From: Mermis nigrescens | Taxonomy: Eukaryota > Nematoda > Enoplea > Mermithida > Mermithidae | Length of the DNA: 64,000 nucleotides | Reading direction: 5' to 3' | Assembly (NCBI GenBank): GCA_036768485.1 | Contig: JAVLUZ010000154.1 | Span: forward strand, 2,376,529 to 2,440,528 | Part shown: positions 22,658 through 32,940 of the stretch, piece after piece | How positions within the stretch are numbered: the first letter of the stretch is position 1 | How the letters are laid out: each line of letters opens with the position of its first letter | Notes under the pieces: model-generated | The model's database searches: none | The model's input: only the letters and a program-made list of their open reading frames with translations | Told to the model about the DNA's origin: nothing | Made by a program: the position numbers and the translations under genes

Positions 22658-22764
22658 GTACATGCAGCATTCCGAAGCAGTTTCGAAGAAACATTATGAG
22701 CCACCAAATCTACAATTAACCCGCAAAATTGTAGAAACAACTGATCAATTACTCTACGGACAAG
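22658..22764 (+). CDS. Tyrosine-recombinase catalytic exon 3, nucleophile Tyr (A)
   Basis: The exon runs from the acceptor GCAAAG to the donor CAAG|GTAATT, entering in phase 2 and leaving in phase 1. It starts YMQHSEAVSKKHYEPP. The His (22,668-22,670) and Tyr (22,695-22,697) are nine residues apart. This is the spacing between the third-box His and the nucleophile Tyr in tyrosine recombinases (compare GHSSISTTQIY in phage-type integrases). A polar helix follows (LTRKIVETTDQLLYGQ). The exon's phase-1 end joins in frame to the Ig exon. Copy B keeps the exon (41,177-41,283). Copy C has lost it. Confidence 0.78.
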
Positions 22765-23591
22765 GTAATTATACTCATATTTTACCTTTTTGTATATCAT
22801 GACTACTTATAATGCAGAATTTACGTATACATAAGGTTCAATTTTATTCTTATAGGTCATGAATGTTCCTTAGATAATAATATATAATCCGCATCATTGA
22901 AGACATTTTGTTAAAAAAAGATTAGCTTTTAATAAACCGTCTCTAGATATAATGTTAGAAATACTGCACATAAATTATTATTGAACGCCAAACAGCATTT
23001 AATATGACGGTAAAAGTATTCACAGCAATCTTATTTTACTAATTTTAGTTATCCTAGGTCTTAATATGTAACCAAAATCTTTGACGTCAAATAATATGAC
23101 TTCTGCCATCAAAATCAGAATTTAAATGATTCATGCATTTCTACAACTAAAATCACTTAATTTTTAATAAATCATATTTTTTCGATACTTTTTAAGCAAT
23201 TTAGATTATGACTTTCCCATTATTACTATAAATGAGATCAACGATATTTTCCGGTAAAATTGAGTCTAATGATTCTTATTAGTTTACCATATTCAAAAAG
23301 TGTAAAAATATTAATTTGTATGTTGTTCAATTTACTGCAATTTAAATGTTTTTTAGCATATCTATACTTTTAAATATTTTTTTGCACATCTATTGTAGAA
23401 TTAATACATATTTATCAATTTAAACAAAAAAAAGTGTAATTATTCCAGGTTTAATTTCTTTTTAATAAAACATCAGACGATCTTATATTAAACCTAAACC
23501 ATAATCAATACATTTTTAATCCTCATCTAATAATTATTCTAAATATTTAATTCATTATATTTAATAAATAATTACTTCACATTTTATTCAG
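22765..23591 (+). other. Intron (A) between recombinase and Ig exons
   Basis: AT-rich, no gene recognised. The right breakpoint of the copy C deletion corresponds to about 23,475. Confidence 0.5.
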
Positions 23592-23879
23592 TTGATAGAC
23601 AGCAACCCAAATTTACGAAATCTCTCAAAGACTTGAAGGTCAATGAGGGGGAATTGGTTCAATTTGAATGCTCATTTAAAGGCATACCCCGTCCAAGAAT
23701 ACAATGGCTAAAAAACGATGAATATCTAATTCCCGCCGAAAATATGGCAACTTCTTTAGCATCCGACTTTGCCACCTTGACCATTGCAATGGTATTAATG
23801 GCGGACGCAGGCTAGTATTCATGCCAAGCATGCAATGCAAGCGGCTTCCAAACTACCAAGGCACGACTTACAGTCAGAG
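23592..23879 (+). pseudogene. Ig I-set domain exon with stop codon (A)
   Basis: A 288-bp exon (96 codons) between TTCAG and AGAG|GTACAT, phase 1-1. It encodes one complete I-set immunoglobulin domain of the titin/myosin-light-chain-kinase kind. FECSFKGIPRPRIQWLKNDE holds the first Cys and the core Trp. The second Cys lies in the D-x-G-x-Y-x-C motif ADAG-x-YSCQACNASG. In this copy the Glu of that motif is a TAG stop (23,813-23,815). Copies B and C have Glu there and are open. The start joins in frame (phase 1) to the recombinase exon and the end to the acidic exon. Symmetric 1-1 phase is the classical signature of shuffled Ig modules. Confidence 0.9.
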
Positions 23880-24240
23880 GTACATCCTTCTGATTTTTCT
23901 TAAAATTATATCGAATATTTCAGTTTAAAATTGTATAATTTGTTACGAACAAAAAAATCTGACACCGTTTCCCTTATTTATTCCTAAATTATTTATTATA
24001 AATTTCACCTGAAAAAGAGTACTTGTGATAAGCAACAATACTAACTATTTTGCTAAATGTGTTCATATTCGATAATATCTTACATTTCAAGGAAATAAAT
24101 GACTATGTGTATTAAACTTCCATCAAACATGCACCCAACCAATCATTATAATTGAATAATCATGTCAAAAAGACAATGTAATATGTGAATTCATGCAAAT
24201 CAGTACATTATTTCATTATGAGAAGCTTAATGAATTATAG
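23880..24240 (+). other. Intron (A)
   Basis: AT-rich, nothing recognised beyond splice signals. It is closely matched in B and C. Confidence 0.5.
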
Positions 24241-24567
24241 AAACTGGGAGTGGCGGCAATGACGATGGCAATTTTGATGAAGATGGCGATGATGATAACA
24301 GCAGCTGCGACAACAAAGACGACAAAGACAACAGCAATAAAGATGAAGATGTTGGCAATGACGTCATTGTTGTAGGTTGCGACAACAATGACGGCACTGG
24401 CAATGATGACGAAAACGGCGGAAGCAGTGATAGCAACGATGGCGATGAAGAGGATTGTAGCCTCAACAACGACAACAGCAATGACTTTTACAGTCTGACT
24501 GATGTCGTGCCTTGTGTAAAAGCCTATAGCCACAGAACACCAACGCCATTGTTATTTTCAAACAATG
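24241..24567 (+). CDS. Acidic Gly/Asp/Asn-rich exon (A)
   Basis: A 327-bp exon (109 codons), phase 1-1, between ATTATAG and AATG|GTAAAT. The frame that stays open from acceptor to donor reads ETGSGGNDDGNFDEDGDDDN, then Asp/Asn/Ser-rich repeats, ending in a less repetitive segment (DFYSLTDVVPCVKAYSHRTP). It is probably a disordered, strongly acidic linker between Ig and FN3. Val/Ile/Ala-rich and Ser/Leu-rich ORFs on the other strand are shadows. Copy C is 9 bp (3 codons) shorter in a KDDKD repeat. The frame is kept in all three copies, which supports it as coding. Confidence 0.72.
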
Positions 24568-25109
24568 GTAAATAATTGTAGTTCATATAGTTAACATTTA
24601 ATTGGTTAAATTTGATAGGTAATAAATTAATGTTTTTATGTTTCTCAATAAGGTTATGCAGAGTTCATTGGAATACCTCGTTCTCTTTTGTGATTACTCT
24701 CGCTTTGACCAACGTTCTAGATGTCTAATTCTATTTTATTTATGCACTATATTGTAGTCTTAACTATAGAAACACAGTAGGCCTCGATCTTAGTGTAGGG
24801 TGTCAGACGTATTATCAATGGATCCTAAAATAAGCTTATCCTGAACCCAAATTAAGTCCAAAAACATGTTTTAATGCTGAAATGGCAGAAAAATTCATGT
24901 ACTCGTAAAACAACACCCTCTAATTCATGTGAAGGGAATTATTGAAAGTGGTATTTAAATAAACTGAAATATTCGAATTTTTAAATAAATAATTTATGAG
25001 CAATTATATCGCTCTAATTTTAATTTACCTGTTATTATTTAATTATAAATTATTTCTAATTGTTATGCTGAAAGTAGTATAACAATAAATTTACAGTATT
25101 TATGTTTAG
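24568..25109 (+). other. Intron (A)
   Basis: AT-rich, nothing recognised. Confidence 0.5.
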
Positions 25110-25178
25110 AATCTGGCGACAATTCGTTTGAAAGAGCCTGCGATCCATCCGGAGTCGTTAGTTTTCTTATGAATGATG
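25110..25178 (+). CDS. Short 23-codon linker exon (A)
   Basis: A 69-bp exon between TGTTTAG and GATG|GTAAAT, phase 1-1, encoding ESGDNSFERACDPSGVVSFL plus MND. It is preserved with the same length, splice sites and frame in B (38,763-38,831) and C (63,436-63,504), despite heavily diverged flanks. No domain is recognised. It links the acidic segment to FN3. Confidence 0.65.
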
Positions 25179-25651
25179 GTAAATGATATTTAACATATTT
25201 TCAATTATATAATCATTGAAATTAATAACTAATAATTAATTTACAAAAGTGAATAGTAATATTAATAAATAACAAAATTATTCATATATTTCCCCTTATT
25301 ATTAGACAGGAACTTAGTTTTTTTAACACCTGAAGTGTATATTAATAATTGAAAGAGTAACCTAAAAATACAAAATTAATAAGTTATTTAGTGAAATAAT
25401 TATATTGCAGTAAATTTTCGGATAACGCCTAAAATCCTACTTTAATTTAGCCTATTTATTTTAAATATTAATATTTAGCATAGAATGTCATACAAAATAT
25501 AAGACAATATATTACTTCAAATGTTAAAATGTAATAAAATATACTTATATTTCAAGTGATGATGTATTTTAAATTCTTATATATTTAGTATTACAATATA
25601 ATGAATTCATGTAGTATTCAATTTCTAAAACTTGTATTAAATCCATTTTAG
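25179..25651 (+). other. Intron (A)
   Basis: AT-rich, nothing recognised. Confidence 0.5.
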
Positions 25652-25960
25652 GAAAACCAGAAGTTTGTCACAAACCGGTAATAACTTGCTGTACTTCTGA
25701 ATCTGTATGTCTTCAGTGGACTTCGGATGAATCTATCATATCCTATGATGTAAGCGGATATTTCATTGAATTCATGGAGATATCATCAGACAAAAATTGG
25801 ACGCTTGCCACAACTGAAACAGTCGCTCAGTCACCACACATAATCAGGGGCCTCAATTCATCCTCCACATACATATTCCGAGTCTCGGCAAAGAATGCCC
25901 GAGGAATCGGACTTCCTAGTTGGCCTTCGGATCCAGTTACCCTGCCTGCTTCACATAAAG
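25652..25960 (+). CDS. Fibronectin type III domain exon (A)
   Basis: A 309-bp exon (103 codons), phase 1-1. It starts GKPEVCHKPVITCCTSESVC and has the FN3 core Trp (LQWTSDES), the Y-x-V-x-x-Y strand (SYDVSGYFIEF) and the LNSSSTYIFRVSAKNARGIG signature, ending SWPSDPVTLPASHK. The donor is AAAG|GCAATT, a GC-AG type, rather than GT. Reading through would give a stop at 25,981. The pairing I-set plus FN3 is typical of MLCK, titin or kalirin-like proteins, where a kinase follows. No kinase exon is seen here. Only copy A has this exon whole: B is truncated by a deletion and C is cut by the window end. Confidence 0.88.
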
Positions 25961-26697
25961 GCAATTACAGTACATTAAACTAAAACTAATTTAGCAATCA
26001 ATTTACCTGATTTACTCAAGGTACATAAAATCTGTCTTAGTCCTTTTTATATTATTAGAAAAATGTATATTTATTCAATTCAGATTTTATTGCATTTCCT
26101 CTATTTTGAACAAAACATTTATTAATCTTGTGATACAGCCAAAACTATTTCAAAATATTTTTTATCACCAGCACATGTATCAATACAACAAAATGTAAAC
26201 ATTATTTTTCAAATTTTTATATTAGCTGTGGTCACACATGGGCGTGGGGGTTTGGGGGGTGTGCATTCCCCCAGAAGTTGAAATACCCCCCCCCAGAAAT
26301 CAAAAAACCCCCCAGAAAAAATTATTTTTGCTTTTTTAGCAATTTTTTGATGCCATTGGATAGTGCTCTACGACAAACATCGAAAAATGGTTTTTTTACG
26401 CCATGCAAACACTTTTAAGATAATTTTTGACCTTTAAAATTTTTTTCACCCCCCTGAAATTTTTTCACCCCTCCCCCAGAATTTCGGTGCTGCCCACCTA
26501 TGGCTGTAGTACCAATGCGCTAAACGTACTTAATGACATTTCTCTATACATGAATACGTAATCCCGGCAAGTTTAAGCCTGAAAGTAAATATTACTTATC
26601 AATCTCTTCAAAAATAAGTTAATACATTTGTAATATATGAGGAATGTTTTACATTAACTCCATTATTAATTCATTTATCTAGATTTTTATTTTATAG
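25961..26697 (+). other. Intron (A) with MITE
   Basis: Contains the MITE at 26,233-26,502. The rest is AT-rich and unrecognised. Confidence 0.5.
26233..26502 (-). mobile_element. hAT-like MITE with 8-bp TSD
   Basis: This 270-bp reverse copy is flanked by GCTGTGGT and GCTGTAGT (7 of 8). Termini are CACACATGGGCG and CACCTATG. In copy B a deletion joins the middle of this element to the FN3 exon. Confidence 0.82.
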
Positions 26698-26772
26698 ATA
26701 CTGCGTATTTATCCGTTCTGGATAAGTTCCGTCAAGCACGAAATTCAGCTAGACTGAAGAGCTTGATATCAG
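26698..26772 (+). CDS. 25-codon linker exon between FN3 and SET (A)
   Basis: A 75-bp exon between TTTATAG and ATCAG|GTAACT, phase 1-1, reading DTAYLSVLDKFRQARNSARL then KSLIS. It is predicted helical and basic. It is conserved in B (37,698-37,772) with the same length and sites. No domain is recognised. Confidence 0.62.
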
Positions 26773-27416
26773 GTAACTTATGGTTAACTCTTAATTGTAC
26801 ATTATCTTAAGCTATGTTCTTAAACCTTATTAATTCCATCATTGTATTACTCATATCTTTATATTAACATTTTTTTTAATTTAAAGTTTTTTGGCTAAAT
26901 ATTGTATATATTTTTTGTAACCTTAAATTAATGCTATTGCTAAACCGAATATGTTTTCTGCAAATTTTTTCTATTTAAGATGTATTTATACGAGGTTTTT
27001 TGAGATTTATTAATACCTATAGTAGAAGGAATACAAACTTGTTCTGGTCCTAGGAATATGCCTTCTGTAACTGTTCTCTAGAATTGTTAAATAAAAAATT
27101 GTTCATTTCTAAAATATAAATAAGTATATGTTTTATGTAAATCCATAAAATGTATGCTAACTCTTATTATTTCATATACGTTTTATATCAAAAGCTAACT
27201 ATACCTTTTTTACGAAATGCCTTTATTCCAAAAAAATGTCCAAAATTTTTCTTCAAATCAATAGGTTTTGAATTAAAATTGACGATAAATAACGATAATT
27301 TGGTTCAATTTGTGCCAACGAACAATTTTTTTACTGAAACTTTTGACAATTTTTGCATAATATAAGACCCCCTTTATATGGTAAATTCTGCATTATAAGC
27401 GATTTCTCATATTTAG
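26773..27416 (+). other. Intron (A)
   Basis: AT-rich. A 71-codon ORF at 27,150-27,365 has no recognisable motif. It is also found in arm B, where it is nearly identical, but this matches the general arm identity rather than showing selection. Confidence 0.45.
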
Positions 27417-27657
27417 CTACTCATTTTTCACCTATCCGCGACCATAATCGTCTAATGCAAATATCAATGGAGCAATCTTGGCCAGGACTACAAATTCGTC
27501 AAAATCTGCCAATATTAAACAGAGGTGTTTTTACAACGAAAGCTTTCATGAAAGACGAAATTATATGCGATTACAAAGGCCAACTCTTTAAAAAGACTCA
27601 GTTCGACGCCATTTTAAACAGCGTCACAGATGAAGATCTTAGAAGGATAATGTCTGC
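27417..27657 (+). CDS. SET domain, N-terminal half (A)
   Basis: A 241-bp exon from the acceptor ATTTAG (phase 1, in frame with the exon at 26,698) to the donor CTGC|GTAAAT. It encodes SWPGLQIRQNLP, then NRGVFTTKAFMKDEIICDYK plus G, the opening motif of SET-domain lysine methyltransferases (RGVF/VxT-x-x-F-x-x-x-E-x-(I/V)-x-x-Y-x-G). LFKKTQFDAILNS and EDLRRIMS follow, the helix-and-strand pattern seen in KMT5A-like SET proteins. The second half of the domain is missing from copy A because of a deletion of about 2.2 kb near 27,795. Copy B retains it. This copy cannot encode a complete SET fold. Confidence 0.78.
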
Positions 27658-29323
27658 GTAAATTATATTAAGATTTTTACTAGTGCATCTTTTTTATTGA
27701 TGAAATTTATACAATAATAGCATCGTATATAGAATTTTATAATTTATTATTTATTTAGCAATACAGTTTTATTTAGAAAGTATTTATCAAGTTGAAATTT
27801 TTATCATTTTACGTAAAAATATTTTTTTTAATAATATTATACAAATAAGTACATAATTGATATATTATTTATTTACTTGTAACTGGATATCTTTATAATT
27901 ATTTTTAATCTTAATTAAAAAACATTATATTTTATTAATCGATAAAATTTTTAAATTAATAATACAAAATAGGAAAAAATAACAGTGAAATAGATAATAA
28001 AACAGAATAAGTTGGCTTAAAATATTTATTTTTAATTATAGTAATTACTCATTTTATTTCATGATAAATGTTATTAAAATCAAATTCAAATAGTAATTAC
28101 AATTATAATAATCTAAATAATTATGATAGGAAAAAAATAATGTATAATTTTAAATGCATTAAGGTAACAATAATTAATCTGAGTTTAAATAAAATTCTGA
28201 TGAATAAAAAATTAATCATTAATTAACAAAATTATTGTTGATACAATTAATAACAATAACTGTGCATTTATATCAGTAATTTTATTATTTAATAAAATAA
28301 TAAATGCAATTATGAAGAGTAATATAAAAAATATCTTGATAATTAATAATTACAATTATCAAATGCAATATAAATAATAATAAAAAACTGAAATATTCAT
28401 ACTGTATAAGTATAATATTAAAATTAATAATATTCATTATAATACTGTTCATAATAGTTTTCATAAAAATTTATGATAATAATAATAATAATAATATTAA
28501 TAATATTATTAATAATAATATTGATAATAATATCATTACGCTTTGTCCATCTATCGCTTAATTTGTTATATTCTCATGAATTGTGGCCATGCTTTGACAT
28601 ATATAAATAGACAATCGCACAATACGTCTTGCGAACGTCTTACATATCTACATAAGAAATTTTAACGTCTCAATCAAAGATAACCCAATGAATTAGCTGC
28701 ATTCTAATGCAGGAAGCTCCGCATTTCGAATATGCATAATCCCTTGGTTATGATTTATATAATTAAGCTTACGTCGAGTAAAGCTGCAAAATTTTTCAAT
28801 TGTCAAAATTATCAGATATGTGTCTAATATAAGATTTTTGCATTTCCCTGCATTAAAAAGCTCAAATCTCCAGTGTTTTACGTCAATGTATTAATCAAAA
28901 TTACAGTTTAATAACGATATCAGAAAGTTTGCTGCATCGTTAGAACTGTAAGCCATTTGTTAAAATTTATATAATTACGCCTACGTCACGTTAAGATGTA
29001 GAATTCTTTAATTTTCATAAATATCAGATATGTGTCTAATATGAGATTTTTGCATTTTCCAGCATTAAAAAACTCAAATTTCCAGGTTTTTTATGTCATT
29101 GTTTTAATCAAAACTAGAGTTTAATACCAATATCAGAAAGTTTTGCTGCATATCTTATCATCTAAGAGATTCAAAACCAAGATTATGAGGATAAAAATGA
29201 CAAAACATTTTGGCGTGTCTCGCCAGTTTTATTTTCTATTACAAATCGTTTGTAAGGTAACACTTAGCTCTTAAAATGGTAAAATCGCGGAACTCTAAGG
29301 CGTTATGTAGGTGGCAATGAAAG
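27658..29323 (+). other. AT-rich DNA with deletion junction
   Basis: Mostly (A/T)n sequence with an AAT-type tract at about 28,475-28,530. At about 27,790-27,800 the sequence jumps relative to arm B from the 36,675 to the 34,455 equivalents. A TTGAA-TTTTTAT-like microhomology marks the junction. No gene. Confidence 0.6.
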
Positions 29324-29585
29324 CATACGTGGGCAGCAAGAAAATTCTGGAGGGGGGTGTAAGATTTTTTGAAGGTCCAAAAATGGCCTTAAAAATGGTG
29401 GTATGGCGATAAAAACACCATTTTTCGACGTTTCTCATCAAGCACTATCCATTGGCATCAAAAAATTGCAGAAAAAACGAAAAAAATTTTCAAAAATTGA
29501 TTTCCAGGGGGTATTTTAATTTCTGGGGGATATATTTTGGTTTCTGAGGGGTGCATACCCCCAAGCTCCCCCACGCACAGGTGTG
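29324..29585 (+). mobile_element. hAT-like MITE with exact 8-bp TSD
   Basis: This 262-bp copy is flanked by AATGAAAG (29,316-29,323 and 29,586-29,593). It starts CATACGTGGGCAG and ends GCACAGGTGTG. It is mirrored at 32,679-32,940. Confidence 0.88.
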
Positions 29586-29854
29586 AATGAAAGTATTGCG
29601 ATTCTACAAGCTTTAACCTCCCTACATAAGATTAAAGGGTCACGCACACATGTGAGCAAAGGGTATGCAATGCACCCCAAGAAGGCCGTATGTCTATTAA
29701 CCCCAGATTTTTAATTATTTCCTATTTCTTTATTACTTTTTTGAATAGCAGTAACAAAGAAGTTATTCAAGAACTAGACGGTTTTGCTTACATAATTTGG
29801 AGTTTAGAATGAATATATGTATATCACAAAATACTCCAGAATATTGGATTTAGT

Positions 29855-30055
29855 TTGTCGACAAACGCCCAGAAATACCTATATTTTAACCAAGCTTGTA
29901 ACTCTCCTCGAGATACCAACATACGACTTCAAAGTAGACAAATCCCACCCCTGAAATCAGATCCTGAATACGTTGCTGGAAATTGTTATACATACAAAGT
30001 AAAGGGTATTTCAATTTTTGATATCCAGGTCCAACTTATAACAATCAAGATTTGA
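29855..30055 (+). other. Unrecognised 66-codon ORF identical in both arms
   Basis: The open frame encodes a polar peptide including RDTNIRLQSRQIPPLKSDPE. No domain or signal is recognised and the first codon is not clearly ATG. The translation is identical in the mirrored position 32,209-32,409. The surrounding noncoding DNA is also nearly identical there, so identity alone is not evidence of function. Confidence 0.25.
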
Positions 30056-30479
30056 TGCTATTTCAACTTTTTTTAAAATTAAGATTAGTAAAAACGTAGA
30101 TAATTGCTTGAAAACGCAATGAGCGTTTCCATAATGCGTCTATCTAAAATCCATGAACTGGAAGTAGCTACCTGCCATTTATGGCAATTGTATTTATTCT
30201 AATTATATTGTAGTACATTTAAAACAACTTTCTTCCGCACACATTGAGGCAAACACGTCTGATAATTTAACGTGAATTATTCAAGTAAACAAAGATATAG
30301 AAAATTTAAAAATTAATTCTCATGTTCATTGATCAATGTTTAAATTTACTTTTGGAGTATTAAATAAAATTGGAATATTCTCATTCTATTGTGAAATTTA
30401 AGTAAGTATCCAAGATACCAACTCGTATACCTCAAGCTTAGAATAGTTTTTTTTGCAATAAACCCGTGTTATTTTCTAC

Positions 30480-30580
30480 ACACTACCATTCTTAGAATAT
30501 TTTTTGATCTTTGGAAAAGCTTCCCCCTCCTACTCTGCCAGGAATTTGGTGCTGCTCACCTAATCCACCTAACCTCACCT
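30480..30580 (-). mobile_element. MITE fragment
   Basis: A terminal piece of the G-run family (GATCTTTGGAAAAGC... GGTGCTGCTCACCTAA), missing its other end. Mirrored at 31,690-31,785. Confidence 0.55.
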
Positions 30581-30607
30581 ATTAAAAGAAGAACTTTCAG
30601 CTAAAAG

Positions 30608-30861
30608 CAAACGTTGGCAGCACAAAAATTCAGAGGGGCTGCAAGATTTTTCATAGGTAAAAAATAGCCTTAAAAATGGTTGAATGGCGAAAAAACAACA
30701 TTATTCGAAGTTTCACATTGAGCACTATCTATTTTCATCAAAAAAATTGCGAAAAACGAAAAAAATTTCAAAAATTGAATTCTCGGAAGGGGTATTTTGA
30801 TTTCTTGGATGGGTATTTTCGTTTCTCGGGGGGGGGGTGCACACCCCCACGCACAGGTGTG
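30608..30861 (+). mobile_element. hAT-like MITE at the inversion breakpoint
   Basis: This 254-bp copy is flanked by GCTAAAAG (30,600-30,607) and GCTAAGAG (30,862-30,869), 7 of 8 matching. Its first base is exactly the first base where the left arm stops matching the right arm. It begins CAAACGTTGGCAGC and ends CACAGGTGTG. It has no counterpart in the right arm. Confidence 0.82.
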
Positions 30862-31656
30862 GCTAAGAGGCGCTACACCATCCATGGACATCTAATTATC
30901 GCAATAAATGCAAAATATCGTAAGTTAATTTATATATTTCATTTTTTAATTTGGAAAAATTCAGTACCTCGTTCAACGGAATTCTAAGTACACCACATTG
31001 TAAATCATTTTTAAACATGAAATAGTAAAATGCAGACCAAATCTACATATATCTAGACTAATCTTGCAAAACTCCATAAATAAACTCAACTACCCTCAAC
31101 ATGTTTATATTTTATATTGTTCTTGTATTAATAAGTACGAATAAAGCTAACATAATTACTGTGTTACCTATTTAACAAAGCTTTTACTAATTTCCTTAAG
31201 ATGGAATCAGTAAGCGTAATCACACAATGTTTTGGTATTTAGTATGATTTTGAATATTCGTTATACCTCTCTCCAAAGCGAAAAAATAGATAATACTGAA
31301 ATACATACTTGTTATTGTCTTTATTTTATGCAAAACAATCTAATATTGTTGTTCTCAGAATCACGGACCATTCCAAATAGATGAATAAATATAGCCACTT
31401 TAACATAACTACAACAAAAATATGAGTAAATTCTTAATCGAAAAGCAAAATTTGGCTAGATTTACCAATTTCAGGTTATTTATTTTTTTATGATTTGTGT
31501 ATAATCTGTTCAAACCACTGAAAACCTCACGGTCGCATTTGCAAGATGGAACCCTAAGACCGCAAACGTAAGTAGTATTCATTATATCCAACTATGTCTA
31601 CACGCTATATCTTACAAGTACATACACGTACATACAATATACCTACATAGATACCT
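30862..31656. other. Unique part of the inverted-repeat spacer
   Basis: About 800 bp between the arms with no mirrored copy. It is AT-rich, with no recognised gene; the short ORFs at 30,676-30,987 and 31,409-31,591 show no motif. Confidence 0.55.
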
Positions 31657-32678
31657 CTTTTAGCTGAAAGTTCTTCTTTTAATAGGTGAGGTTAGGTGGA
31701 TTAGGTGAGCAGCACCAAATTCCTGGCAGAGTAGGAGGGGGAAGCTTTTCCAAAGATCAAAAAATATTCTAAGAATGGTAGTGTGTAGAAAATAACACGG
31801 GTTTATTGCAAAAAAAACTATTCTAAGCTTGAGGTATACGAGTTGGTATCTTGGATACTTACTTAAATTTCACAATAGAATGAGAATATTCCAATTTTAT
31901 TTAATACTCCAAAAGTAAATTTAAACATTGATCAATGAACATGAGAATTAATTTTTAAATTTTCTATATCTTTGTTTACTTGAATAATTCACGTTAAATT
32001 ATCAGACGTGTTTGCCTCAATGTGTGCGGAAGAAAGTTGTTTTAAATGTACTACAATATAATTAGAATAAATACAATTGCCATAAATGGCAGGTAGCTAC
32101 TTCCAGTTCATGGATTTTAGATAGACGCATTATGGAAACGCTCATTGCGTTTTCAAGCAATTATCTACGTTTTTACTAATCTTAATTTTAAAAAAAGTTG
32201 AAATAGCATCAAATCTTGATTGTTATAAGTTGGACCTGGATATCAAAAATTGAAATACCCTTTACTTTGTATGTATAACAATTTCCAGCAACGTATTCAG
32301 GATCTGATTTCAGGGGTGGGATTTGTCTACTTTGAAGTCGTATGTTGGTATCTCGAGGAGAGTTACAAGCTTGGTTAAAATATAGGTATTTCTGGGCGTT
32401 TGTCGACAAACTAAATCCAATATTCTGGAGTATTTTGTGATATACATATATTCATTCTAAACTCCAAATTATGTAAGCAAAACCGTCTAGTTCTTGAATA
32501 ACTTCTTTGTTACTGCTATTCAAAAAAGTAATAAAGAAATAGGAAATAATTAAAAATCTGGGGTTAATAGACATACGGCCTTCTTGGGGTGCATTGCATA
32601 CCCTTTGCTCACATGTGTGCGTGACCCTTTAATCTTATGTAGGGAGGTTAAAGCTTGTAGAATCGCAATACTTTCATT

Positions 32679-32940
32679 CACACCTGTGCGTGGGGGAGCT
32701 TGGGGGTATGCACCCCTCAGAAACCAAAATATATCCCCCAGAAATTAAAATACCCCCTGGAAATCAATTTTTGAAAATTTTTTTCGTTTTTTCTGCAATT
32801 TTTTGATGCCAATGGATAGTGCTTGATGAGAAACGTCGAAAAATGGTGTTTTTATCGCCATACCACCATTTTTAAGGCCATTTTTGGACCTTCAAAAAAT
32901 CTTACACCCCCCTCCAGAATTTTCTTGCTGCCCACGTATG
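32679..32940 (-). mobile_element. hAT-like MITE (arm B copy)
   Basis: Counterpart of 29,324-29,585 with the same 8-bp duplication (CTTTCATT on this strand). Its presence at the same site in both arms shows that insertion preceded the arm duplication. Confidence 0.88.

Larger units (their letters stand above)
10406..30607 (+). repeat. Left arm of giant inverted repeat (copy A)
   Basis: About 20 kb matched in reverse complement, in the same order, by 31,657-56,560. Matching landmarks include the Gly/Asp exon, the LINE tail, the satellite, MITEs, recombinase, Ig, FN3 and SET exons, and a 66-codon ORF identical in both arms. The outer edge is at ATATAGTCAT (10,406) and the inner edge at GCTAAAAG (ending 30,607). 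Arm A is shorter mainly because of two deletions, near 20,187 and near 27,795. Confidence 0.93.

Noticed and set aside
24216..24533. Hydrophobic Val/Ile/Ala-rich ORF that could pass for a membrane protein
   Set aside because: Antisense of the acidic exon. The same shadow appears in copies B and C.
25652..26772. Protein kinase domain expected after Ig-FN3 as in MLCK-type proteins
   Set aside because: No kinase motifs (glycine loop, HRD, DFG) found in any frame downstream; a SET exon follows instead.
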